A stretch of 64,000 nt of DNA from Glandiceps talaboti (GCF_964340395.1 NC_135557.1:17076367-17140366); one strand, 5' to 3'. Counted from the stretch's first letter, positions 47,096-60,753 are shown. Notes: a model not told the origin generated them from the sequence alone. Program-made: numbers and translations.

Positions 47096-47130
47096 ACTTC
47101 TGAAACTGGAATTAAAAATGATTGTGAAAG
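47096..47130 (+). CDS. Candidate small exon (possible start exon, MIVK...)
   Basis: A strong acceptor (TTTCTTTCTTTTATTTTCAG) and a perfect donor (GTAAGT) enclose 35 bases. One frame is open throughout (LLKLELKMIVK) and includes ATG at 47118. It could be the first coding exon of a gene whose untranslated exon lies near 28.3 kb, or an internal exon. Phase out is 1. No domain can be recognised from so few residues; the splice-site quality is the only support. Confidence 0.3.
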
Positions 47131-47229
47131 GTAAGTGGTGTTATCTAATTTTGGTTTTGGAAAATGTGAATAAAGATTAAACAAAAATTTGTTTTCCTTG
47201 ATTTAGTATATGAAAGGTTAGATTTGCTG

Positions 47230-47945
47230 AAAAGTTAGAACCCTGGTAAAATGACTAGGGAACTTGGGTAGATTTTACCTGCTTACTGCCCTTAACGAAA
47301 ACAGTGGTAGGGAACCCTGGTAAAATGACTAGGGAACTCGGGTAGATTTTACCTGCTTACCACCCTTAATAAAAACAGTGGTAGGGAACCCTGGTAAAAT
47401 GACTAGAGAACTCTGGTAGATTTTACCTGCTTACCACCCTTAACAAAAACAGTGGTAGGGGAACCCTGGTAAAATGACTCGGGAACTCGGGTAGATTTTA
47501 CCTGCTTACCACCCTTAACAAAAACAGTGGTAGGGGAACCCTGGTAAAATGACTAGAGAACTCTGGTAGATTTTACCTGCTTAGTTGTAACCAAATACAT
47601 ATTGGAATAACAAGTTGAACTTGGGTATATTTTACCTGCTTACTACCCATAACAAAAACACTGGTAGGGAACTCTGGTAAAATGGCTAGAGAATTTGGGT
47701 AGATTTTACCTGCCTACCACCCTTAACAAAAACAGTGGTAGGGGAACCCTGGTAAAATGGCTAGGGAACTCGGGTAGATTTTACCTGCTTAGTTGTAACC
47801 AAATACACATTGGAATAACAAGTTGAACTTGGGTATATTTTACCTGCTTACTACCCATAACAAAAACACTGGTAGGGAACTCTGGTAAAATAGCTAGAGA
47901 ACTCTGGTAGATTTTACCTGCCTACCACCCTTAACAAAAACACTA
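47230..47945. repeat. 74-bp GGTAAAAT family, long tandem array (about 9 units)
   Basis: CCCTGG anchors lie at 47241, 47315, 47389 and 47464 (period 74-75). A longer variant with TTAGTTGTAACCAAATACA and AACAAGTTGAACTTGGG starts at 47581 and again at 47789, a 208-base higher-order duplication. A remnant of that insert, GTAGTTGTAATCAAATACAC, lies near 48061. Confidence 0.93.
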
Positions 47946-48779
47946 ATATGTAAATATTTTTGGTGGGAAGAATGCGAAGAAGTGGTGGTAACTAAAAATT
48001 TGAAAATGAGGAATAAGTTAGTATTTCAAATTACCATGTGGTTGTACCATAGCTGGTTTGTAGTTGTAATCAAATACACATTGGAATGACAACTTGTTTA
48101 ATCACTTTCACCTCCAGTGACCCTGATTCGTTTTCTGACTCCAAACATTTTCCGCTCCACCGAGTTGAATGTATTGGAATACCTATCTGGTGAGGTATTC
48201 CAGTAACGAATTATGTTAGCTGAGTTGTTAAATTGTAACAGAATCACTTGGGCACCTCAGGAGTGCTGTGGGAGTGGAGAGATTTAGCAAAGATTTTGTA
48301 ATCTTCAAACGTACAAAGTTGACTAATGAATTTAAAAACACGGCATGTTGCGTTCTACATGTCACCATATATCAGCCCTCATGTGGTGAAACATGGTCCT
48401 GCTCAAAATAAGTGAAGTGAAAAATTGCTTTAGTGACTAAAGGATTTTATGTAAACTCACAGAGTAAATAAGTGAAGTTACAAATAAAATGAGGTGTGCA
48501 AGTCGTCCCAGTATGGATAAGGTTTTAAATTTTGGTGTGAAAAATGGTTTTGGCAGAGAGATAGAAAAGATTGGTCCAGAAAAAAAAGAATGATTCTATG
48601 CTATGATATTGGTCCACTGTTAAGGTAGCTTTGATCTAAAACCATGGGCTTCAAATATTGGGGTTTTTTAACATCCATTTACAATGTAGAGATGGTGCAG
48701 GCATATACCCTTCCAGTTGCTAACATATATTGGTGAGATGTTGGTGCTAGTAAAGTGTTAGTACTGAGCTAGCCTTATG

Positions 48780-49145
48780 TTAGCCTAGTTAGAAGTTCTT
48801 GAACTGTACTGTGCTGTGCTAGGTTGCATTGCACTGCTGCACTCTGATGTGATATACTGTGCTGTACAGCACTTCTGCATTCTGATGTAGCACTGTACTG
48901 TACTGTACTACATGTGTACTGTGATGTACTGTACTGTGCTGTGCTGTACTGCACTGCTGCACTCTGATGTACTGTACTGTGCTGTGCTGCACAGCTGGTA
49001 TTGTACTGTACTGTACTACAATACTGTGCTGTGCTGTGAGGTGTTTTGCTGTGTTCCATTGCTGCACTGCTGTACTCTAATGTAGTACTGTACTGTGCTG
49101 CACTGTACTGCTATACTTTGATGTAGTATTGTACTGTACTGTATG
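48780..49145. repeat. Degenerate (TACTG/TGCTG)n pentanucleotide satellite
   Basis: Runs of GTACTGTACTGTGCTGTGCT with longer periodic insertions (GCACTCTGATGTA, GCATTCTGATGTAGCAC) form a higher-order pattern of about 60 bases. The Gln/Ser/Thr-rich minus-strand frames are artefacts. Confidence 0.9.
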
Positions 49146-50720
<1,575 letters not shown>

Positions 50721-51244
50721 TTCTTTCACTGTTTCAGTACTGATTCTACACTTCTTTATACTTGTACATACACATTTTCACACTGATTTTTTTATAGCAA
50801 AAAAGAGACATGACTGTGAATGGACTGTTCAGTTTTATAAGGCCTGTCTTAATCCACTGCTCAGCCAAATTGTCACGGAATACTTGTAGCTTTCCTGGAA
50901 TTTAGTCTCAAATCTCCAATTAAGAATACTTACTAGTAGATGCCAAACAACAAAAAGGTCAATCTATTTGTATCTCGTATTTTCTCGCACCACAGTGTCA
51001 AGTTTTGACAAGTATTTTTATTCCAAAATCAATTCTGTGACATTTCAATGTTTTTGTTCAGAGCTGTAGATAGGCAAAACACTACATAAATTACCTGCCT
51101 TTGTTATCAAAACTGAACATTTTCTCAATTTTTAAACTTGTATATACCTAGTCTCGTATTTTTAGTTCAGTAAAGGTCAAAGTTGAATTAAGATTTAAAT
51201 TCAGGGGTAAGAAACAGTTGTCTGGGAAAGCTTAGTAAAAGGTT

Positions 51245-51475
51245 ATGTTAAAGTGGTTATATGGATGGCAAATGAGTATTTTTTTTATTTTTTTTATTCA
51301 TAAAACAACTTTACTATGTTTTTCTACTTGAAATAAAGGATGTGAAACAAGATATACCAAGTCCTTGTTTGTAAGTCAATAAATTGCCAAAAAATAAAAA
51401 AAATGTTAGAAATGTTTGTTATTTGCATATGTACACACTTTTCAGACACTTTCTAGCTTTTTGGAATTCATTGAC
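51245..51475. mobile_element. MITE family B, diverged copy
   Basis: TTAAAGTGGTTATATGGATG, ATTCATAAAACAACTTTACT, CTACTTGAAATAAAGGATGT and GTCCTTGTTTGTAAGTCAAT follow the order of the 40875 copy. The right end is lost. Confidence 0.65.
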
Positions 51476-52056
51476 TCTTGATAGATTTCACCAATGTACT
51501 ATACTGCCCTCAAATAGCTACCTATGTATGTTTATATATTGATTCTTGTAAGTACTTAATTGTGTATTTGCAAAGACTTAATCATTTAATGACGTGATTG
51601 GTAATCAATTTTATCTGAGGGGTGTTATTAATGCATTAGGGTTTCTATGGCAACTAATGGGAAATTGAAAGAATTACGATGGCTATAACACACTAAGCAG
51701 TTCAAAGTTTTTGGCATTGAGCTTTCAATTTGTCTTGGGTCGACAATCCTTATCAGAATATTAGAAATTAAGCTCCAGGTTTTGCAACAGAATTGATTTT
51801 GAAAATGTATGCTTTTGACTGCTGTCATCAGTGAATAGTAATGTATAATAGTAATAGATACACCCTCGCTTTTGTGGTAGGTATGAAGGTAAAAATGTTC
51901 CTTGGGACAAACTCCCTGAAAATCAAATCCAAACTTTGCCATATGAAAGCTTGTTCCTTTGAAATAATAAAATAATAACAAATTGTGGTGTTCACTGTCT
52001 TGTTTTCAAAGAAATCGTAAATCTTTTTATTTTCCACTAGAGTTCATACAGTATTA

Positions 52057-52145
52057 GTCTAGTTCCTATATGGTATCGTTACGATTTACACTAGTCTAGT
52101 TCCTATACGGTATCGTTACGATTTACACTAGTCTAGTTCCTCTAA
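52057..52145. repeat. 37-bp tandem repeat, 2.4 copies
   Basis: GTCTAGTTCCTATAYGGTAT, CGTTACGATTTACACTA occurs twice, then GTCTAGTTCCT. Confidence 0.9.
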
Positions 52146-52705
52146 AAAGTAAAATTTGATGAAAATGGTCATGTAATAAAATAAAATATTTTATTTGACA
52201 GAAGTTGAAAAGAAAAGAAAATTTACAAATCAAACTTCAATATTACAATAAATAACTGTAAACCCAAACATTTTCACTTATTTTGCTGGAAAACAAAAAC
52301 ATAAATAAGTTGTGACTGAAATACCTTTTTGTTGAACGCAATGTGCCAATCTGGTAATTAGTAAAAATTAGTCTTTGAGAACTGTCTGTGAAGTCGCAAA
52401 ATATTCGTTGTGTAGAATTATCTGGACTTTATATGTCTATGTAGATACCCATAGCCCTCTATAGTAGAATTTGAAGAATCAAAGTACTGGTAAGATTGAA
52501 TACACCATGGTCAATATATTCATGAGTTGTCTAATGACACTCTTAAAGCTATTGTAGTGGTCTTAGTTAAGCCTTTTGCTAAGTAGTAGAGCTGGGAACT
52601 CAATAATGTACACATGTGTTCACGTTATACCTGTGTACATGGAACAGCTGTTTCACCAGTTTTTTGCTGTTTCTTCTGACTGTTTGATTCCTTGCTGTTT
52701 CGCAG

Positions 52706-52726
52706 CTGAGACGTTGACAGTTACAG
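52706..52726 (+). CDS. Candidate 21-base micro-exon
   Basis: The acceptor CCTTGCTGTTTCGCAG and donor GTAAGA enclose CTGAGACGTTGACAGTTACA plus G. If joined to the candidate exon at 47096-47130 the frame stays open, adding AETLTVT, and phase 1 is kept. It is purely splice-site based, and chance occurrence is quite possible. Confidence 0.2.
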
Positions 52727-53343
52727 GTAAGATTGTTATTGCACCTTTGTCAGCTTTCTTCAAGACGCCAGCTTTCTTCTAGATATGGTGATAGGTTTCT
52801 TGATGTGTTTTGACTTGCAGTGTTGTGGTAATGAAGAGTACAATAACATGCTTCTTACAGAATCACTATAACGTCTTATTTTTTGTTTAAGACAACGCAA
52901 TGCAAGATTGAGAATATGTATGCGAGTCGTATATTGCTGGTTTGGTCGATTGTGATACCAATGTTGTATTTTTTACGTTAAAATTTTTAGTTTTAGTGTC
53001 ATGTTAGGTATTGAGTGCTATGTCTACAAGCGATGAAGGACATGGTGAAAGAAGTCTTTGACGCTTGGTAAACATGTTGGATGTAATCATTTGGGTAAAT
53101 AGACAGCATAGTTTGGCAGATTGTGTTGTTCTCACTGACATGATGTGTATTCGTAGCTGTTTTGGTAGGCGAATTAATTTGAAGACCTCGATTTAGAAAT
53201 ACATTGGAAGTGACAATTTGTAAAACCAGTCTCTGAAATAATACTTAAAACCACTCTAGATGGTAGATAAATATTACAAGAGGGCCCAGGGTCATTGTTA
53301 CCTTGAGTTTAGGGAGAAAACAGAAATTGAAAGGGGGGGGGGG

Positions 53344-53607
53344 ATCAAAATTAACAGTAGTCCTGTGTCCACAGACTACCAATTCTGGTCATGGGGCTAC
53401 CATAATGTGCAGCTGGTAGCTCACTTAGGCTACCACTGATTACCCGGTATGTGATGATTTAAAGGATGGAAGATTTATGGACACAAAGTATTCCAAAAAC
53501 ACATCTATTTCCTGTTCAGGAATATAGGACTATTGGTCACGTCCGTGGGCTACCACTCTCTGCAATTGGTAGCCCACCAGGACTACCAAAGAAAAAAGTG
53601 AATTTCC
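53344..53607. mobile_element. Element C, copy 3
   Basis: ATCAAAATTAACAGTAGTCC, TGTCCACAGACTACCAATTC, AGGCTACCACTGATTAC and GGGCTACCACTCTCTGCAAT match copies 1 and 2. It is preceded by a G run (53331-53343). Confidence 0.78.
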
Positions 53608-53750
53608 CAGTGGCTCAGCTGTTCGTATAGTTTTATGGAGGATATGACAGTTTCAATATAGTTAAAGACATTGTCTTGTTAGATTTGCTTATCATAAACA
53701 GCTGATGATAGTTGTGCATATATAAGAAGCGTTAATGTTATTATTAGTAG

Positions 53751-53790
53751 GGTTGTGGGGGAGGGGGAGGGGTGAGGTGAGGTGTAAGGG
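53751..53790 (+). other. G-rich tract with quadruplex potential
   Basis: GTGGGGGAGGGGGAGGGG followed by TGAGGTGAGG, giving at least three runs of four or more G close together. Confidence 0.5.
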
Positions 53791-53929
53791 CCAGTGATTA
53801 AACTCTCAATTTAGTAGAATTATAGAAGACATTGTCTTTGTTAGCATTGCTTTTACTTTTTGTCAACAATTGATGATACTTGCCATGCATTGCAAGACTC
53901 GTCATTATTTGTATATGGAGGGGTAATTG

Positions 53930-53985
53930 GTAGTGGTGGTGGTGGTGGTGGTGGTGGTGGTGGTGGTGGTGGTGGTGGTGATTGT
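53930..53985. repeat. (GGT)n trinucleotide repeat
   Basis: About 16 uninterrupted GGT units followed by ATTGTGGTGGTGTTGG. Poly-Gly, poly-Val and poly-Thr frames are artefacts. Confidence 0.95.
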
Positions 53986-54492
53986 GGTGGTGTTGGTATT
54001 GGGAACATTTGGGTTGTGGCTGAAAGTCAGAGAGCAGTTTAGCTTTAGAAGGTCAAGGATGTTTCCGGTAGTGAATACTGTATCTGTTCTATTTAACATA
54101 CCAATAGAATGAATTGAACAATGGTGATCTCATACCAGTGTATCAACAAAGCATCGAATTACGCAGGTGAAGTTTTGAAACCAGTGATTTGGAAATGAAC
54201 GCCAGGCATGACATTGTGTTCATGTTTTGTTCATAACTAGTGTAGCGAAACCTATCACTTGCTACTGGTTGTCTTTAGGGGATCATACTACATTGTTGGT
54301 AGTCTATTAATATGTTGTGTTCAGGGTGGCCTCTCTAAATGATCTTTACGTTCCAATGCATATGATAATCTCAGAACTATAGAATTATTTGAGAGTAACA
54401 TGATGTGTGATTGAATAGGATGCAAATATATCCAATGCTATGGTGATGTTGTGCTGAATTTCTGACAATGAACTGAGACTGTTAAGAAAAGA

Positions 54493-54600
54493 ATACTGAA
54501 TAGAATAGAATAGAATAGAATCTTTGTTGCATCCGTTGAGAAAACTACTTTTCTTCATTGGATTTTGTGCAATAAGTATTTGGTGCTAATACAAACTAGT
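54493..54600 (-). mobile_element. Candidate retroelement 3' tail (minus strand)
   Basis: On the minus strand, GGATGCAACAAAGATTCTA ends in a (TTCTA)n run, preceded by CAATGAAGAAAAGTAGTTTT. A conserved-looking segment followed by short tandem pentamers resembles the 3' terminus of a LINE or SINE. There is no reverse transcriptase sequence nearby. Confidence 0.35.
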
Positions 54601-54854
54601 AAATATATAAACTAGAGTAATAATAGTTAACAAAATAACAAAATAAGGTTATGTGAAGGGATCTGTATACCAAGGCTGTTATGTGAATGAGTTGGTATGA
54701 GTTGGTTTTAAGCCAATTTGACGTGCCACTGACTTCTATGTGCAAAATAATTTCCTGCAATGGACTAAAATTTTCTGTACTCGCACTGTGCTGTGGTTCA
54801 CAAGTCAAGATTTGACATCAGTTTGACTCCCAGCAAACAATGTTTTTGCTTTAG

Positions 54855-54955
54855 GTTGGGAAACCATGGTAACAGAAAGGGGAAGTGTGGTAAAACTGGC
54901 CATACAGTGTACCATAGTTTTGCTGAGAAACTCAGATAAAATGACAGGGGACTCC
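54855..54955. repeat. 74-bp GGTAAAAT family, single diverged copy
   Basis: GGGAAACCATGGTAACAGAA, then GTGGTAAAACTGGCCATACA and AGATAAAATGACAGGGGACT preserve the family order. Confidence 0.5.
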
Positions 54956-56084
54956 GGTCAATATTAGTGGTTGAAGTGAAAAATATTTCTGATCTGTTCT
55001 GACTGCGTAGACTTTTATTTCTATATGGTCAATACAATTGTATGTCACTGACAACTTGGAGGTTTCTATCAAGAATGCTATTTTTATCTTAATTAGCCGA
55101 CAGTGGATGGGAAAACAGGAAATGAATGCAATAGTCATGACATATCCTGGTTTGCACTTCAAAATAAATTTAATGAATACAATTTTTTTTCTTGATCTGT
55201 TGATGTAAACTTGGATGTATGGATTATATTACCGGTAATCCTTATTATCCCAACTTGTAATTTTTTGTGTTCAAAGAAATAGACTCCTGGTAGAAAGAGG
55301 ATTTAGTTGTGTGTGATGACATACTACTATAAAATGGTACTTTTCAATCAGTAAGACTGTTTTCATCTTGTACAGCTAATTGTCAGCAGTGGGTGGAAAA
55401 ACAGGAAATCTGAAAAGATACAATAATCACGGCATATCCTGGCTTCCTTTCATACATTCTTGCTGATGTCAGATTTATCTTAGTAACAGTTGCTAGGGAG
55501 GTATTCTCACTCGTTTCAGTTCAGCCATGTTACATCACATCTTAATGATCTGAGTTTGTCCGACCATCTGAAAATATATTGAATTGCAGGTGAGCCTCGT
55601 TTACTATAATTAGATAATTGATAAATTATACTTTTCAATATACTGCAGTGTTTTTGTTCAAAAGCTACACATTTATATCTGTAACTTTTTATCATTTTAG
55701 TACAATTAAACTGAAGGGGAAGGGAGAGGCAGGATTGGGAGGTTGTCTAGGTTGTTATCGTGAATAATCAAGGGTTCTACAGTACATATATTTATAATGT
55801 TGTCATAATTTCTAGATTTGACAATATGTAAATGTGATATCCCACAAGATACGTTTTAGTGAGTCTAAAAATGATGTATGCACTTGTCCATATTTCAGTG
55901 GCATGGGAAAAAGTCTGAATGGGGGTCAAATATACTGTATTTTCAATATTTTTGGCCTAAAGTGGGGAATTCGTGCTTGCTAGACCTAACCATTGGAACC
56001 TAGCGACCATCAAACCCACAACCAGGGTATGTTATCCATATATTGGCTTGTGTATGGTATAATATATAATACAAACCCTGGTGT

Positions 56085-56190
56085 ACAATCAAGGAAAATA
56101 CGAGTAACCTAAGGGACCTTGTCACTTTGAGTCGCTAGATGAGTATTTTCCATCTGAATGAAAAATGATGGCAATAACATTATTATACCA
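56085..56190. mobile_element. MITE family A, diverged copy
   Basis: AATCAAGGAAAATACGAGTA, ACCTAAGGGACCTTGTCACT and GAGTCGCTAGATGAGTATTT match the interior of the family; the right end is ATCTGAATGAAAAATGATGG. Confidence 0.65.
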
Positions 56191-56834
56191 GTGCCAGTAA
56201 TATCAAAGAAAAATCGAGGAAAGTAATGGCAATTTTGAACGTTTTGACTCGAATTTTGAACACAGCAGAACCAGTGATGTAGACACGAGTTGTTGTGACA
56301 TAGACGTGTGTTGTCGTGATTTAGAAGGGTATAAATTCCATATTTTTTGTTCAACTGGGTTTGTGCATGGCATAACATAAACCCTGGTGTACCATTATAT
56401 ATAGCTAACCTTGCCTTGATTGCTTAAGTAGGTAGGAAGTAAGGCAAATGTAAGATTGAAGAAATAATCGTAAATTGAGTTATTTTCCTTGGCAACTTAA
56501 CTAATCTGAGATGAAATCACGACTCTTAACCTATAGAGTACTGAATTAGGTTCATTGTGATGAATTTCTACTTGTAAAAGTCTCTAGTGAAATACAACTT
56601 TCTGTTCAATCAATCAGAAATCACGTAAATCATGCCGTCATGTCAGTTATTCATTTTTAGATGGTCAGTAACAAAATAACCTTTTACGCTGTGTTCAGAT
56701 ATATGATGTAGAAGTTAGAACTGAGATCCTGAGGATGTTTATAGCTTTATTTGAATCACCTTTTAGTTTTTCTTGATATATCAATTAAAGTGGCCATTGT
56801 GGACAAGGATTGGGTACACTTAGAACACTTACAT

Positions 56835-57039
56835 ATTATTGACCCAAATTTTTCTTACTTCAGTCGAGAAAAATACAAGTGACACAAGGGGCCATATCAC
56901 TACGAGTCATAGACCGAGTAGTGATAAAACCTTATGTCACAAGTATGTCTGACAATACGAGTGACACAAGGGCGGATGTGAACATGAGTCAGAGACCGAG
57001 TACGTTTCTTTGATTGAAGAAAAATATTGAGAAATAATA
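56835..57039. mobile_element. MITE family A, enlarged copy with internal duplication
   Basis: Left end ATTATTGACCCAAATTTTTC, right end GAAGAAAAATATTGAGAAAT. The interior repeats ATACRAGTGACACAAGGG (about 56873 and 56957) and CGAGTCATAGACCGAGTA / TGAGTCAGAGACCGAGTA, so part of the element has been duplicated within it. Confidence 0.7.
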
Positions 57040-57283
57040 CAGAGTGTGTCACAGGAGGTGTATCTACATGTTAGTCAACAGAACCCCATTGTTGTGATAT
57101 AGAATGACTGGGGTAAATAAATGTTATATTTTCTGTTGGAATATGTACAACTTGGTTTGCACATGATATATTAACAGTTGTGCTTTTAAGCTGCTACAGC
57201 TTCCATGTGATTGATTATGTGTACACATTTGTATATTAGCACTGTTTTATTTTTTTTAACTGTCACAGCTTCCAGGCTGTGAC

Positions 57284-57568
57284 ATGTGTTTGATTAGGTT
57301 GCACGTATGTATGTTAGCAGTTGTCTTTTTTAGCTGTCACAGCCAGCGTCCACGCTTTGACACAGGTGTGTCTACAAGGTGTCAGTCAAAGGAAGCAACT
57401 TTAGGTTCATCTCCGGTGCTGTTAAATCAGCCATTCAATAAGTCTTGGCTTTGTAATTATAGCCTAAGTCCTTTACAACTCATCTTTATTGATAGCAAAA
57501 TCAGTTACTATAGCAATGAGCTGCATCCGTATGATGTTGCCATGGTGCCCATCAACCGTGGGAAATGA
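57284..57568 (+). other. Unrecognised 94-codon open frame
   Basis: The frame starts MCLIRLHVCMLAVVFF and ends in a stop. No domain is recognised. The upstream part repeats nearby sequence (CTGTCACAGCTTCCA-type at about 57190 and 57260). It may be chance or a degraded exon. Confidence 0.15.
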
Positions 57569-58209
57569 AGCAGCACTGATGTGAAAATAAGAATGTCTTT
57601 ATTTTGGGGAAAGTGTGAAAAGAAAGTATTTTCCTGGAAGGATTTCTTTCCTCTAAGTCAGGTAGTATTTGTCAATTGATGAAATAATTTGTCAATTGAT
57701 GAATGAAGTGTTAGTTTAAAAGTCCAAGAGTGATTGAATCTCAGCAACGTTCTCTACTAGAATTTAGAGAAAGCTGTCAATTGTTGTACTTCTCATGTTC
57801 TTAATTTGTTTCTTTGACCCGTGGATATCCCAGAAATTGAAGTCAACAACTAAGCTTCTTTGGTTGCCATAGTAACATGTCATGGTAACCCGAGACAAAA
57901 TGAAAGAGGATGCTTTGAGCTGTAGAGGCTTGTGATGACAAAAGGTTTTCAAATAGGATGATATATTAACTGTGTCTTCTTTTTATCACAACAACGTTCA
58001 CCTAGGTAGACATAAAAAAAACATCAATAATAATAAAAATTTGAGTTTTGTTATTGTATAATGCATACTTTTTGTGTTGTTGAATTTAAACTTTTTGAAA
58101 AAGTCTGCTCATAGTGCAAAAGTAGTTGACGATCCAAGCTTTTTTTTGTACTGATGTACTAGTACCCCGGTACTACTAGTAATACAACCCATAACACCAA
58201 AGTAAATCA

Positions 58210-58391
58210 TTTTCTGTATGTACCACAATCATTTATAGCATCCATATCAAGTGTTAAAAGTATATTGTTTCATTTGCTAATTGACCACATTAGAAAGGCC
58301 ACATGCTCTAGGCTTGTAAATAAACCAATTGAAATGATATACATTTACACTTGATATGAATGCTATAAATGAGTGTAGCACATAGAGAAAG
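58210..58391. repeat. Long imperfect inverted repeat (about 46-base arms)
   Basis: CATTTATAGCATCCATATCA, AGTGT at 58230-58254 is the reverse complement of 58347-58371 with one mismatch. Weaker pairing extends about 10-20 bases outward. The spacer is about 92 bases. The right arm abuts a SINE B tail, so the palindrome may be part of, or an insertion next to, that element. Confidence 0.8.
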
Positions 58392-58560
58392 TGCTTTACT
58401 TGTTGTATATAGTGATTTCCTACACTGTGCTCAAAGCACTTTACAATTACGGTATTAAAACGCAGCATGGACCTATAGTGGCACAATGACCCCCCTTTAC
58501 ACACCCCTACCTCCCAGGGGAGCATATAATCCATAGAACCATACTGATGACACAACGGTC
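58385..58560 (-). mobile_element. SINE family B 3' portion, reverse orientation
   Basis: On the minus strand it reads GGATTATATGCTCCCCTGGG, GTGCCACTATAGGTCCATGC, then GTAAAGTGCTTTGAGCACAG and GGAAATCACTATATAC. It follows the 11490-11620 part of the full copy closely and preserves the 3' domain better. Confidence 0.7.
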
Positions 58561-59119
58561 ATTAAACCTCCACACCTCCAAAAATCAAAAGGAATCTTCA
58601 AAACTCTTTATGAATAAGAAATTAACAGACCAAATAAAAATAAAAATGAAAGTTCAGTGTTGGTATCTATATTGTAAACTCTGTATAATTTTAAACTGTA
58701 AATTCGTCAAATATTAATCTTTATGCATTATGGCCTGGATACAGGTTCTCCTGCCAGAGGTTGTATGGAAGAAGGGCCAGACTTTAGGAGGGCTCATAAA
58801 CTGTACTATTGAGGTCCACAAAACTCATATCTGGGCAGTAAATGTTTTATCATATACCCCATGTAGTGGCACGGAAACATCATTTGAATCACATAATCAC
58901 ATAATAGGCAGTGAAATATTATTTTATTCACAAAAAACGCAAAAATATTGAAATTAACAAAGTCAAATAACTGAGCAAATGGATATGGATGAGTGTGCAT
59001 CGCCATATTTGGGCAAAGAGTGCCAGGGCATGATGCGGGAAATTATCGCCCGGGTTAGATGCACATGCTTTCCATTGAATTGCATTGGAATTGATACTGG
59101 GTATATGATAAAGTATTAT

Positions 59120-59195
59120 ACATGCCATGCCGTGCCAAGCCACGCTGTGCTGTGCTGTGCTGTGCCTAGCCACACTGTGTTGTGCTGTGCCACAT
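59120..59195. repeat. Degenerate (GTGCT)n tract
   Basis: CATGCCATGCCGTGCC grades into GTGCTGTGCTGTGCTGTGCC, related in motif to the satellite at 48780. Confidence 0.8.
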
Positions 59196-59869
59196 CACTG
59201 AGAGTGTGACACATTCAGTTTCTAAGATAAATTCAATTTTGGTGTTCCCATATCCTATACTACATTATATTGGGACTCAAATCTATTATTTATGATTGTG
59301 ATCAACTACAAACAAATGTGTTTTTTTTTCATGAGACTTTTCCATGGGTTGTACATCTTTCCCAGGGAATCTTTAACTTTAAGAGCCGTGTTCACCGACA
59401 AGGTAATCGTTCCAGCGTGCAATTGAGATTCAGAAATATTGGTACTTTTGTTGATACCTGAAAAGATTTCTCTACGGATTACACACATGAGGACAGAGAA
59501 AAGCCAAATTTTATACCTAGTTTGATTCCTTTGATATTTTCTCTCTTAATGATGCCGACTTTGTACGGAGAGACCGGTACTATTGATGGTATTCACCTCA
59601 AGGCCCCTCTTTTAGGAGATTAAAAGGCAAAGAAAGATTCTTTAGGATAGTCTTAGTGTTTGAAATAGACCAGCACTTACTCTTAGGAGATGTCCTTCAC
59701 ATCAGAAGTAAAAAAAAAGTTGTGTTGTGCTGTTAGTCTTGGAGGTTACTTTGTGCCAGGGGTAGGAGGGGAGTAATGGTGTCTTGAGATACAATATTCC
59801 TTGACATCCATCCATCCTTGATAAAACTAATGCTTGGATAGCAGAAGGAATATAAACTTTTGTTTTTTT

Positions 59870-59935
59870 TAAGGGTGGTAAGTTGGTAAAATTTACCTGA
59901 GTTCCCCAGTCATTTTACCCAGGTTCCTCGACCAA
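59870..59935. repeat. 74-bp GGTAAAAT family, single copy
   Basis: TTTAAGGGTGGTAAGTTGGT, AAAATTTACCTGAGTTCCCC, AGTCATTTTACCCAGGTTCC. Confidence 0.75.
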
Positions 59936-60435
59936 AATTGATGTTTCTTTATTGATTTTCTAGAGTGAAAAATGTATGACTTTCTTGAAAAAACTTTCTT
60001 AGCCACAGTTTCAGCTATAGGACTTCTTAGCGTGAAATGCCACTCTAGGAAATAATGGTATTTTCATTTATTTAAGGTTCTGGAAAGTTATTTCATGACT
60101 TCACATCACATAAATTTTGCTTGATTGCAAAGAATCATCAAAACGATATTCTTTATCACCTCTACTGTTGATGAATAGTCATGATTCCTAAGTGCTTATT
60201 ACCTATTTACATAAAAACAAATTTGGCAGCCATTTTGGATTCTGAAATAACTTTGATATAATTGTGGCTACATTAAAAAATTTGCATGTTAACCTTTGGT
60301 TTTAAAAAAAATGATTTAAAAAAAAAATGATTTTAGTTTACTTGAAGAAAGTAATAGCGAAAGTTTCAGATTTGTATTTCTGAGGTACATATGCCATGAA
60401 TCTGTAAATTAGTCATACCTCCATGCTGTGTTTGA

Positions 60436-60753
60436 GTGGATATACTTTTTTTCTTGCAAGTTGCATATGATGTCATGTTCTCAGTCCCCAAGCTACACTG
60501 TTTCACCTCGAGTCCACCTTTGTTTTTTAACACCTCACATGCTGACCTCCTCATACTCCTACTTGGCCGTCATTTGAATTCTTTAACTGAGAATGTGTGT
60601 GGCACAGCAAACCAGCACTTGAAGCTTAATCCTACCCCTGGGTCTGCTCGTATTCAATATCCACATACCGTCACAGCGTCAAAAACACCGATCTTACAAG
60701 CCCAGGCGGCTTTACTTCAGATTTGCACTGCAACAGTTGCAATCATCTGAATG
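60436..60753 (+). other. Unrecognised 104-codon open frame with an acceptor-like start
   Basis: A TTTTTTTCTTGCAAG acceptor-like signal at 60460 precedes an open frame to the stop at 60751. The segment is more C-rich than its flanks. The residues show no recognised domain. It might be a terminal exon, but no donor partner with matching phase is evident. Confidence 0.2.

Noticed and set aside
57284-57568. A gene encoding a 94-residue secreted protein
   Set aside because: A hydrophobic start alone is weak; there is no domain and no splice support, and the upstream part repeats local sequence. Kept only as a low-confidence open frame.
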